Positions 9,461 to 18,682 of a stretch of DNA of 64,000 bases are shown here, in pieces. Position numbers and translations under genes: made by a program. Under the pieces are notes generated by a model. The model searched no databases, had not been told where the DNA came from, and saw nothing but the letters and a program-made list of their open reading frames with translations. The stretch is from Burkholderiaceae bacterium (lineage in GTDB: Bacteria > Pseudomonadota > Gammaproteobacteria > Burkholderiales > Burkholderiaceae_E), in the NCBI GenBank assembly GCA_023954045.1, contig JAMLIR010000009.1:1-64000 (forward strand), given 5' to 3'. Position 1 is the stretch's first letter. Every line of letters begins with the position of its first letter.

Positions 9461-9484
9461 CGGGCGGCCGGAGCGGGCCGCCCG
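9461..9484. terminator. Hairpin between convergent pckG and CbiM-like gene
   Basis: CGGGCGGCC (9461-9469) and GGCCGCCCG (9476-9484) form a perfect nine-pair stem with a six-base loop. It sits in the 52-base gap between two convergent genes. There is no T-run, so it is only a candidate transcription barrier. Confidence 0.35.
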
Positions 9485-9500
9485 GGGGCCCGTCCATGCC

Positions 9501-10181
9501 TCATCGACGCCTCAGGTAGTGGCGCTCGTCGAAGAGCCGCACACTGCCTGGGGCGAAGACGACCAGCAGCGTCGTCAGCATTCCCTCGAGCCAGGCCTCG
9601 CCGCCGGCGAGCAGCAGCGCGTATGGAAGCATCATCGCCCAGTAGTCGGTGAGCGCTTGCGTGCGTAGCGGAGGGCCCGAGGCGCCAGCCAGCGCCCAGG
9701 CGCCGAGCGCGGCGGCCGCCAGCAGCGGCAGCGCGTAGGCGGCGAACAACCCCAGGAATCCGGCGCCCAGCAGGAACACGAACAGGTTCGGCGGCAGCCA
9801 GCGCCGCAGCCCGCGGGTGATCAGCCAGATCAACCACGCCGGCGCGACGCCCAGCACCAGAAGCGGCAGCGCCTGGTCGGCGACCGGCAGGTCGAACTGC
9901 AGGGCGCGTGCGACGGCGATCAGCGACATCGACAGCACGGCCCGTGGATAGCCGAGCAGCAGCGCCAGCCAGGCCGACCCGATGTACTGCAGCGACAGGC
10001 CGCCCGGCATCGTGACCGTCATCTGCCGGGCGAGGAAGATGCCGGCGGTAGCGAGCGCCCACATTGCATGCTCGCGGGTCGGAGCCGACCAGTCGGCGCG
10101 CCGGGCGGCGTCGAGGACGAGCACCGCCGTGAGCGCGATCGCCAGCCAGCCGACGCCCGCAGGAAGGCCTTCCACGGGCAT
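9501..10181 (-). CDS. CbiM-like energy-coupling-factor permease, integral membrane
   Basis: A 226-residue hydrophobic protein with about six or seven predicted membrane segments and few charged residues except in loops. The sequence pattern, especially the C-terminal MLTTLLVVFAPGSVRLFDER, resembles the proteobacterial CbiM-related proteins often annotated as 'energy-coupling factor ABC transporter permease'. No CbiN, CbiQ or ATPase gene is nearby, so it may act alone or with distant partners. Nickel or cobalt uptake is possible given the family and the CobS/CobT-like genes 5 kb away, but nothing in the sequence fixes the substrate. It lies 16 bases downstream of pdxA on the same strand and is probably cotranscribed. 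Confidence 0.65.
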   Translation of the reverse strand: MPVEGLPAGVGWLAIALTAVLVLDAARRADWSAPTREHAMWALATAGIFLARQMTVTMPGGLSLQYIGSAWLALLLGYPRAVLSMSLIAVARALQFDLPVADQALPLLVLGVAPAWLIWLITRGLRRWLPPNLFVFLLGAGFLGLFAAYALPLLAAAALGAWALAGASGPPLRTQALTDYWAMMLPYALLLAGGEAWLEGMLTTLLVVFAPGSVRLFDERHYLRRR

Positions 10182-10197
10182 GTGAGCGCCTGCTTCC

Positions 10198-11217
10198 CTA
10201 TAGACCGCGAGGGGCGGCGGCGCTGAGCGCGTCGGCCTCGCGGATCGCCGCGAGCAGGCTGTGCGCGCTGGCGAGTCCGCGGCCGTCGGGCCCGGGCCGA
10301 CCCGCGATGTCGAAGGCCGTGCCGTGGTCGGGGCTCGTGCGCACGAACGGCAGGCCCAGCGTGACGTTGACCCCGTCGTCGATCCCCAGGTACTTCACCG
10401 GGATCAGGCCCTGGTCGTGATACATCGCGACCACGACGTCGAAGTCGCGCAGTCCGCGAGCCCGCATGAACACGGTGTCCGGCGGGAAGGGGCCGCTCGC
10501 TTCGATCCCCCGGGCGCGCGCCGCCGCGACGGCGGGCGCGATCGTGTCGATCTCCTCGCGGCCGAACATGCCGGCCTCGCCGGCGTGCGGATTGAGTCCC
10601 GCCACCGCGATGCGCGGGCGCTCGATCCCGGCGCCCCGAAGCGCGGTGTCAGTGATCACTATCGTCTGCAGCACGTTGTCGAACGTGATCCGGTCGAGCG
10701 CGTCGCGCAGCGACAGGTGGATCGAGACCAGCACCGTGCGCAGCTCCGGGTTGGCCAGCATCATCCGCACGTCGACGCCGCCGGCGAGGTCGGCCAGCAA
10801 TTCGGTATGCCCGGGGAAGTCGTGTCCGGCCGCGTGCATCGCCTCCTTGGCAATCGGGGCGGTGACGATTGCGCGCACCTCGCCGCGCAGCGCCAGGTGC
10901 GCGGCGTGGACGATGAATCGCCAGGCGGCGTCGCCCGCGCGCGCGTCGATGCGGCCGACCGGCAGGTCGGCCGCAAGCTCCACGATCGAGTCGACTTGCG
11001 CCGGCATCGGCAGCCCGAGACGCGCGGCTTCGCGCCGCAGCAGGCCGGCGTCGCCGATCACCCGCAGCGGCGACGCGAGCGAGGGGTCGGCGCAGGCCTT
11101 GAGCACGATCTCGGGGCCGATCCCGCAGGGGTCGCCGAGCGTGACCGCGATCGGTCGCGGATCGCGGGCGCCGGCTTGGGTGCCGGGTCCGGCACGGTGG
11201 GGCGAGTGGGTGGCCAT
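10198..11217 (-). CDS. pdxA: 4-hydroxythreonine-4-phosphate dehydrogenase
   Basis: A 339-residue PdxA-family protein. PdxA oxidises 4-phosphohydroxy-L-threonine in pyridoxal 5'-phosphate synthesis, and the homologous PdxA2 acts on four-carbon acids. Conserved blocks are GDPCGIGPE (28-36), ATAPIAKEAMHAAGHDFPGHTE-like substrate and metal-site residues in the middle, GLNPHAGE, and YHDQGLIPVKYLG near the C terminus, which supply metal-binding histidines and aspartate. Length matches the family (about 330). The first 20 residues are variable. The gene is now headed by the left end of an insertion sequence about 53 bases upstream of its start, so its original promoter may have been displaced. The CbiM-like gene follows. 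Confidence 0.88.
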   Translation of the reverse strand: MATHSPHRAGPGTQAGARDPRPIAVTLGDPCGIGPEIVLKACADPSLASPLRVIGDAGLLRREAARLGLPMPAQVDSIVELAADLPVGRIDARAGDAAWRFIVHAAHLALRGEVRAIVTAPIAKEAMHAAGHDFPGHTELLADLAGGVDVRMMLANPELRTVLVSIHLSLRDALDRITFDNVLQTIVITDTALRGAGIERPRIAVAGLNPHAGEAGMFGREEIDTIAPAVAAARARGIEASGPFPPDTVFMRARGLRDFDVVVAMYHDQGLIPVKYLGIDDGVNVTLGLPFVRTSPDHGTAFDIAGRPGPDGRGLASAHSLLAAIREADALSAAAPRGL

Positions 11218-11264
11218 CGGGTCTCGTGCGCTTTCGCGGCCGCGCTCGATGGCGACCGTAGCCG

Positions 11265-11293
11265 ATTCTAGACACCATGGTCGCCCGCGTCAT
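11265..11293 (-). promoter_or_regulatory. Candidate hybrid promoter for pdxA at the IS left end
   Basis: Read on the minus strand, ATGACG (11293-11288) and TAGAAT (11270-11265) are separated by exactly 17 bases. The -35-like hexamer lies within the left inverted repeat of the insertion sequence. The -10-like hexamer (five of six consensus bases) lies at the junction or just outside. Transcription would start near 11258 and give pdxA a leader of about 40 bases. Confidence 0.45.
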
Positions 11294-11300
11294 TGCGGGC

Positions 11301-11390
11301 GGCCGGTCTCCTGAGTCGTAGGTTGCGCGGCGAGCCGCGCCGAGCTACATGCCGAGAACGAGTCATCGGCAAACGTAACGGAGACCGGCC
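11301..11390 (+). promoter_or_regulatory. Long-range stem masking the transposase ribosome site
   Basis: GGCCGGTCTCC at 11301-11311 is a perfect 11-base complement of GGAGACCGGCC at 11380-11390. The second arm contains the transposase Shine-Dalgarno GGAG and ends right before the ATG at 11391. Between the arms, GCGCGGC/GCCGCGC forms a second hairpin at 11325-11340. In RNA read in from outside the element, this stem would hide the ribosome site, a known strategy of insertion sequences to avoid activation by neighbouring promoters. Confidence 0.6.
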
Positions 11391-12500
11391 ATGGAACAGG
11401 TTATCAAGGTTCACGTCGGACTGGACGTGCACAAGGATTCGATCGCCATCGCGGTGGCTGAAGCGGGCCGAAGCCCGGGGCGGCTGATCGGTCAGATCGC
11501 CCACGACGTTCCCAAGTTGCTCAAGGCGCTGGCGCGGCTGGGCGAACCCGATACGGTGCACGTGATCTACGAGGCGGGTCCGACCGGTTACGGGCTGCAG
11601 CGCACGCTCTCGGCCAAGGGCTACCGCTGCGAGGTCATCGCCCCGTCGCTGATCCCGCGGCGCGCGGGCGATCGCGTCAAGACCGACCGGCGCGACTGCC
11701 TGCGCCTGGCCGAGCTCTCGCGCGCCGGCGAGTTGCGCGCGGTGTGGATTCCAGACCGAGGCGACGAGGCGATCCGCGACCTGTCGCGGGCGCGCGAGGA
11801 TGCGGTGAACTCGCGCACGCAGGCCCGTCACCAGCTCAAGGCGTTTCTGCTGCGCCACGAGATCCGCTACGGGGCCAAGACGGCATGGACCAAGTCGTTC
11901 TACCGCTGGCTGGGGGAATTGAACTTCAGCGATCCCAGCAGCCAGGTGGCGTTCACCGAGTACCACCTCGCGGTGCAGGCGGCCGACCAGCGTCTGCAGC
12001 GGCTGACCACGGCGCTGACCGCCTCGGTATCGGGCTGGCGATTCGAGTCGGTGGTGCAGGCGTTACAGGCGCTGCGCGGCATCGACGTGGTCTCGGCAAT
12101 CGGGCTGGTGGCCGAGATCGGGGACATCGCACGTTTCGACCATCCGCGCAAGCTGATGGCCTACCTGGGGCTGGTGCCCTCGGAGCACTCCAGCGGGGAT
12201 CGTGTGCGCAAGGGCTCGATCACCAAGACCGGCAACGCGCACGCACGACGATTGCTCACCGAGGCGGCGTGGAACTATCGGTTCACCCCGCGCATCGGGC
12301 GGGCCGCGCAGGCGCGCCAGGAGACACTGGCCGAACCGATCAAGTCCATCGCCTGGAAGGCACAGCTGCGGCTGAGCGGGCGCTACGCACGATTGAACGG
12401 CAGGGGCGTACACCACAACAAGGTGTGCGTGGCGGTGGCGCGCGAACTCGCCGGCTTCGTCTGGGCAATCGCGCAAGCCAACTGCGCCCAACCCCGGTGA
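11391..12500 (+). CDS. IS110-family transposase (DEDD recombinase)
   Basis: A 369-residue transposase. The N-terminal RuvC-like DEDD domain shows VGLDVHKDS with Asp12, HVIYEAGPTG with Glu61, and KTDRRD with Asp99 and Asp102, the four metal-binding acids. The C-terminal Transposase_20 region (LGLVPSEHSSG...GSITKTGNAHARRLL, from about residue 257) carries the serines from which the nucleophile is drawn. The gene is full length and has no frameshift, so the element may still be active. IS110-family recombinases are guided by a structured 'bridge' RNA encoded in the element. Start ATG at 11391 follows GGAG at a good distance. Confidence 0.93.
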   Translation: MEQVIKVHVGLDVHKDSIAIAVAEAGRSPGRLIGQIAHDVPKLLKALARLGEPDTVHVIYEAGPTGYGLQRTLSAKGYRCEVIAPSLIPRRAGDRVKTDRRDCLRLAELSRAGELRAVWIPDRGDEAIRDLSRAREDAVNSRTQARHQLKAFLLRHEIRYGAKTAWTKSFYRWLGELNFSDPSSQVAFTEYHLAVQAADQRLQRLTTALTASVSGWRFESVVQALQALRGIDVVSAIGLVAEIGDIARFDHPRKLMAYLGLVPSEHSSGDRVRKGSITKTGNAHARRLLTEAAWNYRFTPRIGRAAQARQETLAEPIKSIAWKAQLRLSGRYARLNGRGVHHNKVCVAVARELAGFVWAIAQANCAQPR

Positions 12501-12758
12501 CACAGGAGAACACGGCATGAACCATGCAGATCGATGCGGCGATGCGATCCGGACCACGATCGTGGAAACCCTCGCCGGCCCTATAGCGGCACTCCGAAAG
12601 GACTGACCCGCGGCTCTAGACCGAGGCAGCCCACACGACGAATCCGTGAAATGTGGTACCCAACCCACGCATACGAGTCTGATTCATCGTCGCTGCATCG
12701 TCCGAGTCGCATCACCCCATCGATCTGCAAACCCAGAACCTGACTACTCTTGACGATT
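12501..12758 (+). ncRNA. Candidate bridge-RNA region of the IS element
   Basis: The 258 bases between the transposase stop and the right inverted repeat hold no credible gene. In the IS1111 subgroup the guide (bridge) RNA is expected from the downstream non-coding end. The stretch includes the 12-base palindrome CCACGATCGTGG (12554-12565), which could form or seed a stem. I could not fold the region or identify target- and donor-binding loops, so this is a location prediction only. Confidence 0.35.
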
Positions 12759-12839
12759 GCGACCATACGAGGGCCCCGCTGCGCAGATGCCTTGCCTTCG
12801 GCAGGGCGCGACGGGGATCTGCTTCGGGCTCGCGGAACC

Positions 12840-13652
12840 TCAGGCGCCCAGGCGCTGCGACACCCGCGCCGCCAGCTCGCGGATCGCCGCCACCACTTCG
12901 TCGCGGCGCCGCGCGCTGGTGGAGGCCTTGATCAGGCTGACCGCGACCGCGGCGACCGCCTCGCTGCGACCGGCCGCGAACACCGGCGCGCCGAAGCAGT
13001 GCATCCCCTCGGCGGTCTCCTCGTCGTCGACTGCGTGGCCCTGCGCGCGACACTGGTCGAGCTGGCGGATCAGGGCGGCGACGCTGCCGACGCTGTGGCG
13101 CGTGAGCCGCGGCAGCGGCCGGCCGGCGAGCAGCTCGCGGACGCGCTCCGGCGCGAGCGTCGCCAGCAGCGCCTTGCCGGACGAGGTGCAGCTGGCCGGG
13201 AAGCGCCCGCCGACGCGGAAGTTCACCGCGAGCGCGCGCGTGCCGGGCCGGCAGGCGAGGTAGAGCACCTCGGCACCGTCGAGCACCGCCAGCATGATCG
13301 TCTCCTCGCGCAGCGCCGGCAGCTGCTGCGCGACCGCGTCGAAGGCTTCGACCACGCCGGATTGCCGGCCGAACGCGCCGGCCCACTGCACCGGCTTCGC
13401 CCCGAGCGCGTACTCGCCGCGGTCGCTGCGCGTGGCCAGCCCCAGCGCGACCATCGTGTGCAGCAGGCCGTGCAGGCTGCTCTTGGGCATGTCGAGCGCC
13501 TTCGACAGCTCGGCCAGCGGTTGCGGCCTGCGCAGCCCGGCGAGATGATCGAGAAGGCGCACCGCCCGCTCGACCGCGGGCACCAGGGCGGGCGCCGCCT
13601 CGCGCGCGGCGGGCGCGGCCGGTTTCGATCCGTTGGCCACTCGGGTTGACAT
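12840..13652 (-). CDS. IclR-family regulator divergent from mmsA
   Basis: A 270-residue IclR-type regulator. The helix-turn-helix lies at about residues 44-72 (QPLAELSKALDMPKSSLHGLL). The effector domain shows the family's YLACRPG, SCTSSGKALLA and a C-terminal regulatory helix. ATG at 13652 (MSTRV) is preferred; the open frame extends 26 codons further, but that stretch overlaps the mmsA promoter and operator. It is transcribed away from mmsA and its start codon touches the mmsA -35 hexamer, so it very likely controls mmsA and perhaps itself through the palindrome array at 13686-13723. The insertion sequence lies about 70 bases past its stop. Confidence 0.88.
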   Translation of the reverse strand: MSTRVANGSKPAAPAAREAAPALVPAVERAVRLLDHLAGLRRPQPLAELSKALDMPKSSLHGLLHTMVALGLATRSDRGEYALGAKPVQWAGAFGRQSGVVEAFDAVAQQLPALREETIMLAVLDGAEVLYLACRPGTRALAVNFRVGGRFPASCTSSGKALLATLAPERVRELLAGRPLPRLTRHSVGSVAALIRQLDQCRAQGHAVDDEETAEGMHCFGAPVFAAGRSEAVAAVAVSLIKASTSARRRDEVVAAIRELAARVSQRLGA

Positions 13653-13673
13653 CGCGGCGTCGTGGGCTACACT
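13646..13673 (+). promoter_or_regulatory. Sigma-70 promoter for mmsA
   Basis: TTGACA at 13646-13651 and TACACT at 13668-13673 are separated by 16 bases and point toward mmsA. The -35 is a perfect consensus and overlaps the start codon of the divergent IclR gene. The operator array begins 12 bases after the -10, over the expected transcription start. Confidence 0.65.
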
Positions 13674-13685
13674 CGTGTTCTTCGC

Positions 13686-13723
13686 GCTGAACGATGGTTC
13701 AGCCGGCTGAACAATCGCATTGT
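13686..13723. promoter_or_regulatory. Palindromic operator array upstream of mmsA
   Basis: The 7-base half-site GCTGAAC and its complement GTTCAGC occur three times in alternation: 13686-13692, 13697-13703 and 13706-13712. This gives two overlapping perfect palindromes with spacers of four and two bases. Directly after comes ACAATCGCATTGT (13711-13723), a 5-3-5 palindrome. Placement just downstream of the mmsA promoter suggests repression by the adjacent IclR protein. Confidence 0.65.
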
Positions 13724-13747
13724 CCATCATCGATGCAGGAGGCGCAA

Positions 13748-15304
<1,557 letters not shown>

Positions 15305-15545
15305 GCTCCGCCCGCGCCCTCGGCTGCCCCGCGCCGCGCACGCTCGCTACGCCGAGATGAAGGAAGACGGTCAGGGTGACTGGGACGATTCGGGACTCCG
15401 CCGGTGTCCTGGCGGACTGCCGGATGAGCGCGGCGATCGGGCCGCGGCACGGTCGGCAGGGGGGCGCCGGGTTCAGGGGCGCGTCGGTCGGGCGTGGGGT
15501 CGTGGGCGCCGTTCGGGCGCCGCTTGCGGGGACGAGGAGCGGACG
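15305..15545 (+). other. 241-bp intergenic region before sugE
   Basis: No gene or clear promoter is visible. A GGCGCC/GGCGCC hairpin and a CCGCT/AGCGG stem enclosing the ribosome site lie just before the sugE start. I looked for guanidine riboswitch features, because sugE-type genes are often under them, and did not find the conserved motifs. Confidence 0.4.
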
Positions 15546-15887
15546 ATGAACGTGTCGGTGGGCCAGGCGTGGGCGGTGCTGGTGGTCGCGGGGCTGTTCG
15601 AGATCGTCTGGGCGCTGGGGCTGAAGTACAGCGACGGATTCTCGAAGCCGTGGCCGTCGGTCGTGGTCGTGGTCGCGGCGGCGGCGAGTTTCTGGCTGCT
15701 GGCGCTCGCGATGCGGGTGCTGCCGGCCGGAACTGCATATGCGGTCTGGACCGGCATCGGCGCGGCGGGAACGGCGCTGTTGGGGATTGCCCTGCTCGGC
15801 GAATCGGCGAACCTGGTGCGGCTGGCCTGCATCGCGCTGATCGTACTGGGCGTGCTGGGATTGAAATTCGCCGGCGATGCCACCTGA
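15546..15887 (+). CDS. sugE: SMR-family efflux protein of the SugE/Gdx type
   Basis: A 113-residue small multidrug resistance protein with four hydrophobic segments. The first helix carries the invariant membrane glutamate in GLFEIVWALGLKYSDGF. The 'GLKYSDGFSKPWP' loop and LPAGTAYAVWTGIGAAG motif place it in the SugE/Gdx branch, whose members export guanidinium or quaternary ammonium ions by proton antiport as dual-topology dimers. Start ATG at 15546 follows GAGGAG. It is a single gene rather than a pair, as expected for Gdx. The next gene, gabD, starts 33 bases later on the same strand. Confidence 0.88.
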   Translation: MNVSVGQAWAVLVVAGLFEIVWALGLKYSDGFSKPWPSVVVVVAAAASFWLLALAMRVLPAGTAYAVWTGIGAAGTALLGIALLGESANLVRLACIALIVLGVLGLKFAGDAT

Positions 15888-15920
15888 GCCGGCCTTCGCG
15901 AATCGATCGAGGGGAACACG

Positions 15921-17387
15921 ATGACGCTGCAACTGAAGGACATGCGACTGCTCAAGCGCAAGGGCTACATCGACGGCAAGTGGGTCGACGCCGACGCGGG
16001 CGGAAGCTTCGCGGTCACGAATCCGGCCACCGGCGAGAAGATCGCCGAGGTCACCGACATGGGAGCGGCCGAGACGCGGCGCGCGATCGATGCCGCCCAG
16101 CGAGCGCTGCCCGGCTGGCGGTCCAGGCCCGCGAAGGAGCGCGGCGCGGTGCTGCGCAAGTGGTACGACCTGATCCTCGCGCACGCCGAGGACCTGGCGC
16201 TGCTGATGACCACCGAGCAGGGCAAGCCGCTGGCCGAGGCGCGCGGCGAGGTCGCATACGGCGCGTCGTTCGTCGAGTGGTTCGCCGAAGAAGGGCGTCG
16301 CGCCTACGGCGACGTGATCCCGACGATCGCGCCCGACCGCAGGCTGCTGGCGATCAAGCAGGGCATCGGCGTCTGCGCGGCGATCACGCCGTGGAACTTC
16401 CCGGTGGCGATGATCACCCGCAAGGTGGCGCCGGCGTTCGCGGCCGGGTGCACCGTGGTGGCCAAGCCCGCCGAGGCGACGCCGCTGTCGGCGCTGGCAC
16501 TGATGGAGCTCGCCGAGCAGGCGGGCTTCCCGCCGGGCGTCTTCAACGTCATCGTCGGCAACGGCGACAAGTCGCCCGAGATCGGCCTCGAGATGTGCAC
16601 CAACCCCGTGGTGCGCAAGGTGTCGTTCACCGGCTCTACCGAAGTCGGCCGCATCCTGCTGCGCCAGTGCGCCGACACGGTGAAGAAGTTGTCGCTCGAG
16701 CTCGGGGGCAATGCGCCGTTCATCGTGTTCGACGACGCCGACCTCGACGCGGCGGTCGAGGGCGCGCTCGCGTCGAAGTACCGCAACGCCGGACAGACCT
16801 GCGTCTGCGCGAACCGGCTCTACGTGCAGGACGGCGTCTACGACGCATTCGCGAAGAAGCTGGCGGCGCGCGTCGGGCAGTTCAAGGTCGGCGCGGGCAC
16901 CGAAGAGGGCGTGACGATCGGCCCGCTGATCGAGCCGGCCGCGATCGCCAAGGTCGAAGAGCACGTCGCCGACGCGCTGGCCAAGGGCGCGAAGCTCGCG
17001 CTGGGCGGCAAGCGGCACGCGCGCGGCGGCCTGTTCTTCGAGCCGACGATCCTCACCGACGTCACGCCGCAGATGCGCGTCGCGCGCGAGGAGACTTTCG
17101 GACCGGTCGCGCCGCTGTTCCGCTTCGGGACCGACGACGAGGCGATCGCGATGGCCAACGACACCGAGTTCGGGCTGGCGGCGTATTTCTATTCGCGCGA
17201 CATCGGCCGCATCTTCCGCGCCGCAGAGGGGATCGAATCGGGCATGATCGGCGTGAACACCGGCCTGATCTCGACCGCCGAGGCGCCGTTCGGAGGCGTC
17301 AAGCAGTCGGGCCTCGGGCGCGAGGGCTCGAAGTACGGGATCGACGAGTACCTGGAAGTGAAATACCTGTGCCTCGCGGGGCTGTGA
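15921..17387 (+). CDS. gabD: Succinate-semialdehyde dehydrogenase (NADP+)
   Basis: A 488-residue aldehyde dehydrogenase of the GabD class. It oxidises succinate semialdehyde (or glutarate semialdehyde) to the diacid. The catalytic Cys294 lies in YRNAGQTCVCANRLYV and the general-base Glu260 in KLSLELGGNAPFIVFDDADL. FTGSTEVGRILLRQ precedes these, as in GabD. The length is right and there are no interruptions. It follows sugE and precedes a zinc alcohol dehydrogenase gene by 76 bases. The pairing of an alcohol and a semialdehyde dehydrogenase suggests oxidation of an omega-hydroxy acid or diol, for example 4-hydroxybutyrate, but this is inference. Confidence 0.9.
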   Translation: MTLQLKDMRLLKRKGYIDGKWVDADAGGSFAVTNPATGEKIAEVTDMGAAETRRAIDAAQRALPGWRSRPAKERGAVLRKWYDLILAHAEDLALLMTTEQGKPLAEARGEVAYGASFVEWFAEEGRRAYGDVIPTIAPDRRLLAIKQGIGVCAAITPWNFPVAMITRKVAPAFAAGCTVVAKPAEATPLSALALMELAEQAGFPPGVFNVIVGNGDKSPEIGLEMCTNPVVRKVSFTGSTEVGRILLRQCADTVKKLSLELGGNAPFIVFDDADLDAAVEGALASKYRNAGQTCVCANRLYVQDGVYDAFAKKLAARVGQFKVGAGTEEGVTIGPLIEPAAIAKVEEHVADALAKGAKLALGGKRHARGGLFFEPTILTDVTPQMRVAREETFGPVAPLFRFGTDDEAIAMANDTEFGLAAYFYSRDIGRIFRAAEGIESGMIGVNTGLISTAEAPFGGVKQSGLGREGSKYGIDEYLEVKYLCLAGL

Positions 17388-17463
17388 CGCGCGGGCGCGC
17401 GGAGGGTGTAGCGCGCGGGCGCGCAGGGAGGCGCGCGCAGGCGCGCAGAGCGGAGGGGACGCG

Positions 17464-18633
17464 ATGACGAGAACGATGCGCGCGGCGGTGCTGCGCGAGA
17501 TCGGGCTGCCTGCGCCGTACGCGCAGAGCCGGCCGCTGTCGATCGAGCAGGTGGCGCTCGAGCCGCCGGGCCGCGGCGAGATCACGGTGAAGATCCGCGC
17601 AGCGGGCCTGTGCCACTCGGACCTCTCGGCAATCAACGGCGACCGGCCGTGGCCGATGCCGATCGTGGTCGGCCACGAGGCGGCGGCCGAGGTGGTCGAG
17701 CTCGGCGAAGGCGTCGACGACCTTGCGGTCGGCGACCACGTGGCGCTGGTCTTCAGGCCGAGCTGCGGCGCGTGCCCGAGTTGCGCGGTGGGGCGGCCGG
17801 CGCTGTGCGAGCCCGGTGGCGCGTCGAACGCCGCGGGTTCGCTGCTCGGCGGCTACAAGCGCCTGCGCTCGGTGTCCGGCCCGGGCATCGACGGCCGGCC
17901 CGGTTCGCCGCTGCACCATCACCTCGGCTGCGCCGCGTTCGCCGAGTACGCGACGGTCTCGCGCCGTTCGGCGGTGAAGATCGATGCCGCGCTGCCGTGG
18001 GACGAGGCGGCGCTGTTCGGCTGCGCCGTGATCACCGGCGCCGGCGCGGTGCTGAACACCGCGAAGGCCGAGGCGGGATCGAAGGTCGCCGTCGTCGGGC
18101 TGGGCGGCGTCGGGTTCTCGTCGCTGCTGGCGGCGCACGCGATCGGGGCACGCGAGCTCGTCGCGGTCGACATGCTCGACTCGAAGCTCGCCAAGGCGCG
18201 GGAGCTCGGCGCGACGCAGTGCTTCAGCGCGGCCGATCCCGACGTGATCGCGAAGGTGAAGGACGCGACGGGCGGCGGCGTCGACTACGCGTTCGAGATG
18301 GCCGGCAACGTCAACGCGCTCGAGCTCGCCTACCGGATCACCGCCCGAGGCGGCACCACGGTGACCGCGGGCCTGCCGAACCCGAGCGCGAAGTGGGCGC
18401 TGCAGGCGGTATCGCTGATCGCCGAGGAACGCACGATCAAGGGCAGCTACGTCGGCTCGTGCGTGCCTTCGCGCGACATCCCGCGCTTCATCGCGATGTA
18501 CCGCGGCGGCTCGTTGCCGGTGAACAGGCTGCTGTCCGAGCGGATCCGGCTCGACGAGATCAACCCGGCGCTCGATCGCCTTGCGCGCGGCGAGTCGATC
18601 CGGCAGGTCGTCATCATGGATCGAGCGCCGTAG
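17464..18633 (+). CDS. Zinc-dependent alcohol dehydrogenase
   Basis: A 389-residue medium-chain dehydrogenase. Catalytic zinc ligands are visible as Cys50 in AGLCHSD and His71-Glu72 in VVGHEAA. The structural zinc lobe is complete with cysteines at about 101, 104, 107 and 115 (CGACPSCAVGRPALC). The Rossmann motif VVGLGGVGF lies near 214-222 and is followed by an acidic residue (VDMLDSK), which favours NAD over NADP. The sequence resembles class III-like or aryl/butanol-type alcohol dehydrogenases, and the substrate is unknown. It sits between gabD and a GMC oxidoreductase gene in a same-strand run, likely one operon. Confidence 0.85.
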   Translation: MTRTMRAAVLREIGLPAPYAQSRPLSIEQVALEPPGRGEITVKIRAAGLCHSDLSAINGDRPWPMPIVVGHEAAAEVVELGEGVDDLAVGDHVALVFRPSCGACPSCAVGRPALCEPGGASNAAGSLLGGYKRLRSVSGPGIDGRPGSPLHHHLGCAAFAEYATVSRRSAVKIDAALPWDEAALFGCAVITGAGAVLNTAKAEAGSKVAVVGLGGVGFSSLLAAHAIGARELVAVDMLDSKLAKARELGATQCFSAADPDVIAKVKDATGGGVDYAFEMAGNVNALELAYRITARGGTTVTAGLPNPSAKWALQAVSLIAEERTIKGSYVGSCVPSRDIPRFIAMYRGGSLPVNRLLSERIRLDEINPALDRLARGESIRQVVIMDRAP

Positions 18634-18682
18634 CGCGCGGATCGACGAACTGGCCGGCGTATCGGGCTGCACGAGGCAGGAG

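Larger units (their letters stand above)
11277..12766 (+). mobile_element. IS110-family (IS1111-like) insertion sequence
   Basis: The element is bounded by an imperfect inverted repeat. ATGGTCGC at 11277-11284 is mirrored by GCGACCAT at 12759-12766, and a further CGTCA inside the left repeat matches at the same spacing inside the right one. The roughly 1.5 kb length, single transposase gene and long non-coding stretch after the transposase fit the IS1111 subgroup. Its inverted repeats lie a few bases inside the true ends, so the real boundaries are probably a few bases outside these coordinates. No target duplication is visible or expected. It separates pdxA from an IclR gene. Confidence 0.75.

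Noticed and set aside
12780-12839. CTTGCC-TTC-GGCAGG hairpin as terminator of the IclR gene
   Set aside because: Only six pairs with one G-U, and no T-run on the minus strand after it.
15357-15545. Guanidine riboswitch upstream of the sugE-type gene
   Set aside because: I looked for the guanidine-I, -II (paired ACGR loops) and -III conserved motifs and found none; the hairpins present have other loop sequences.
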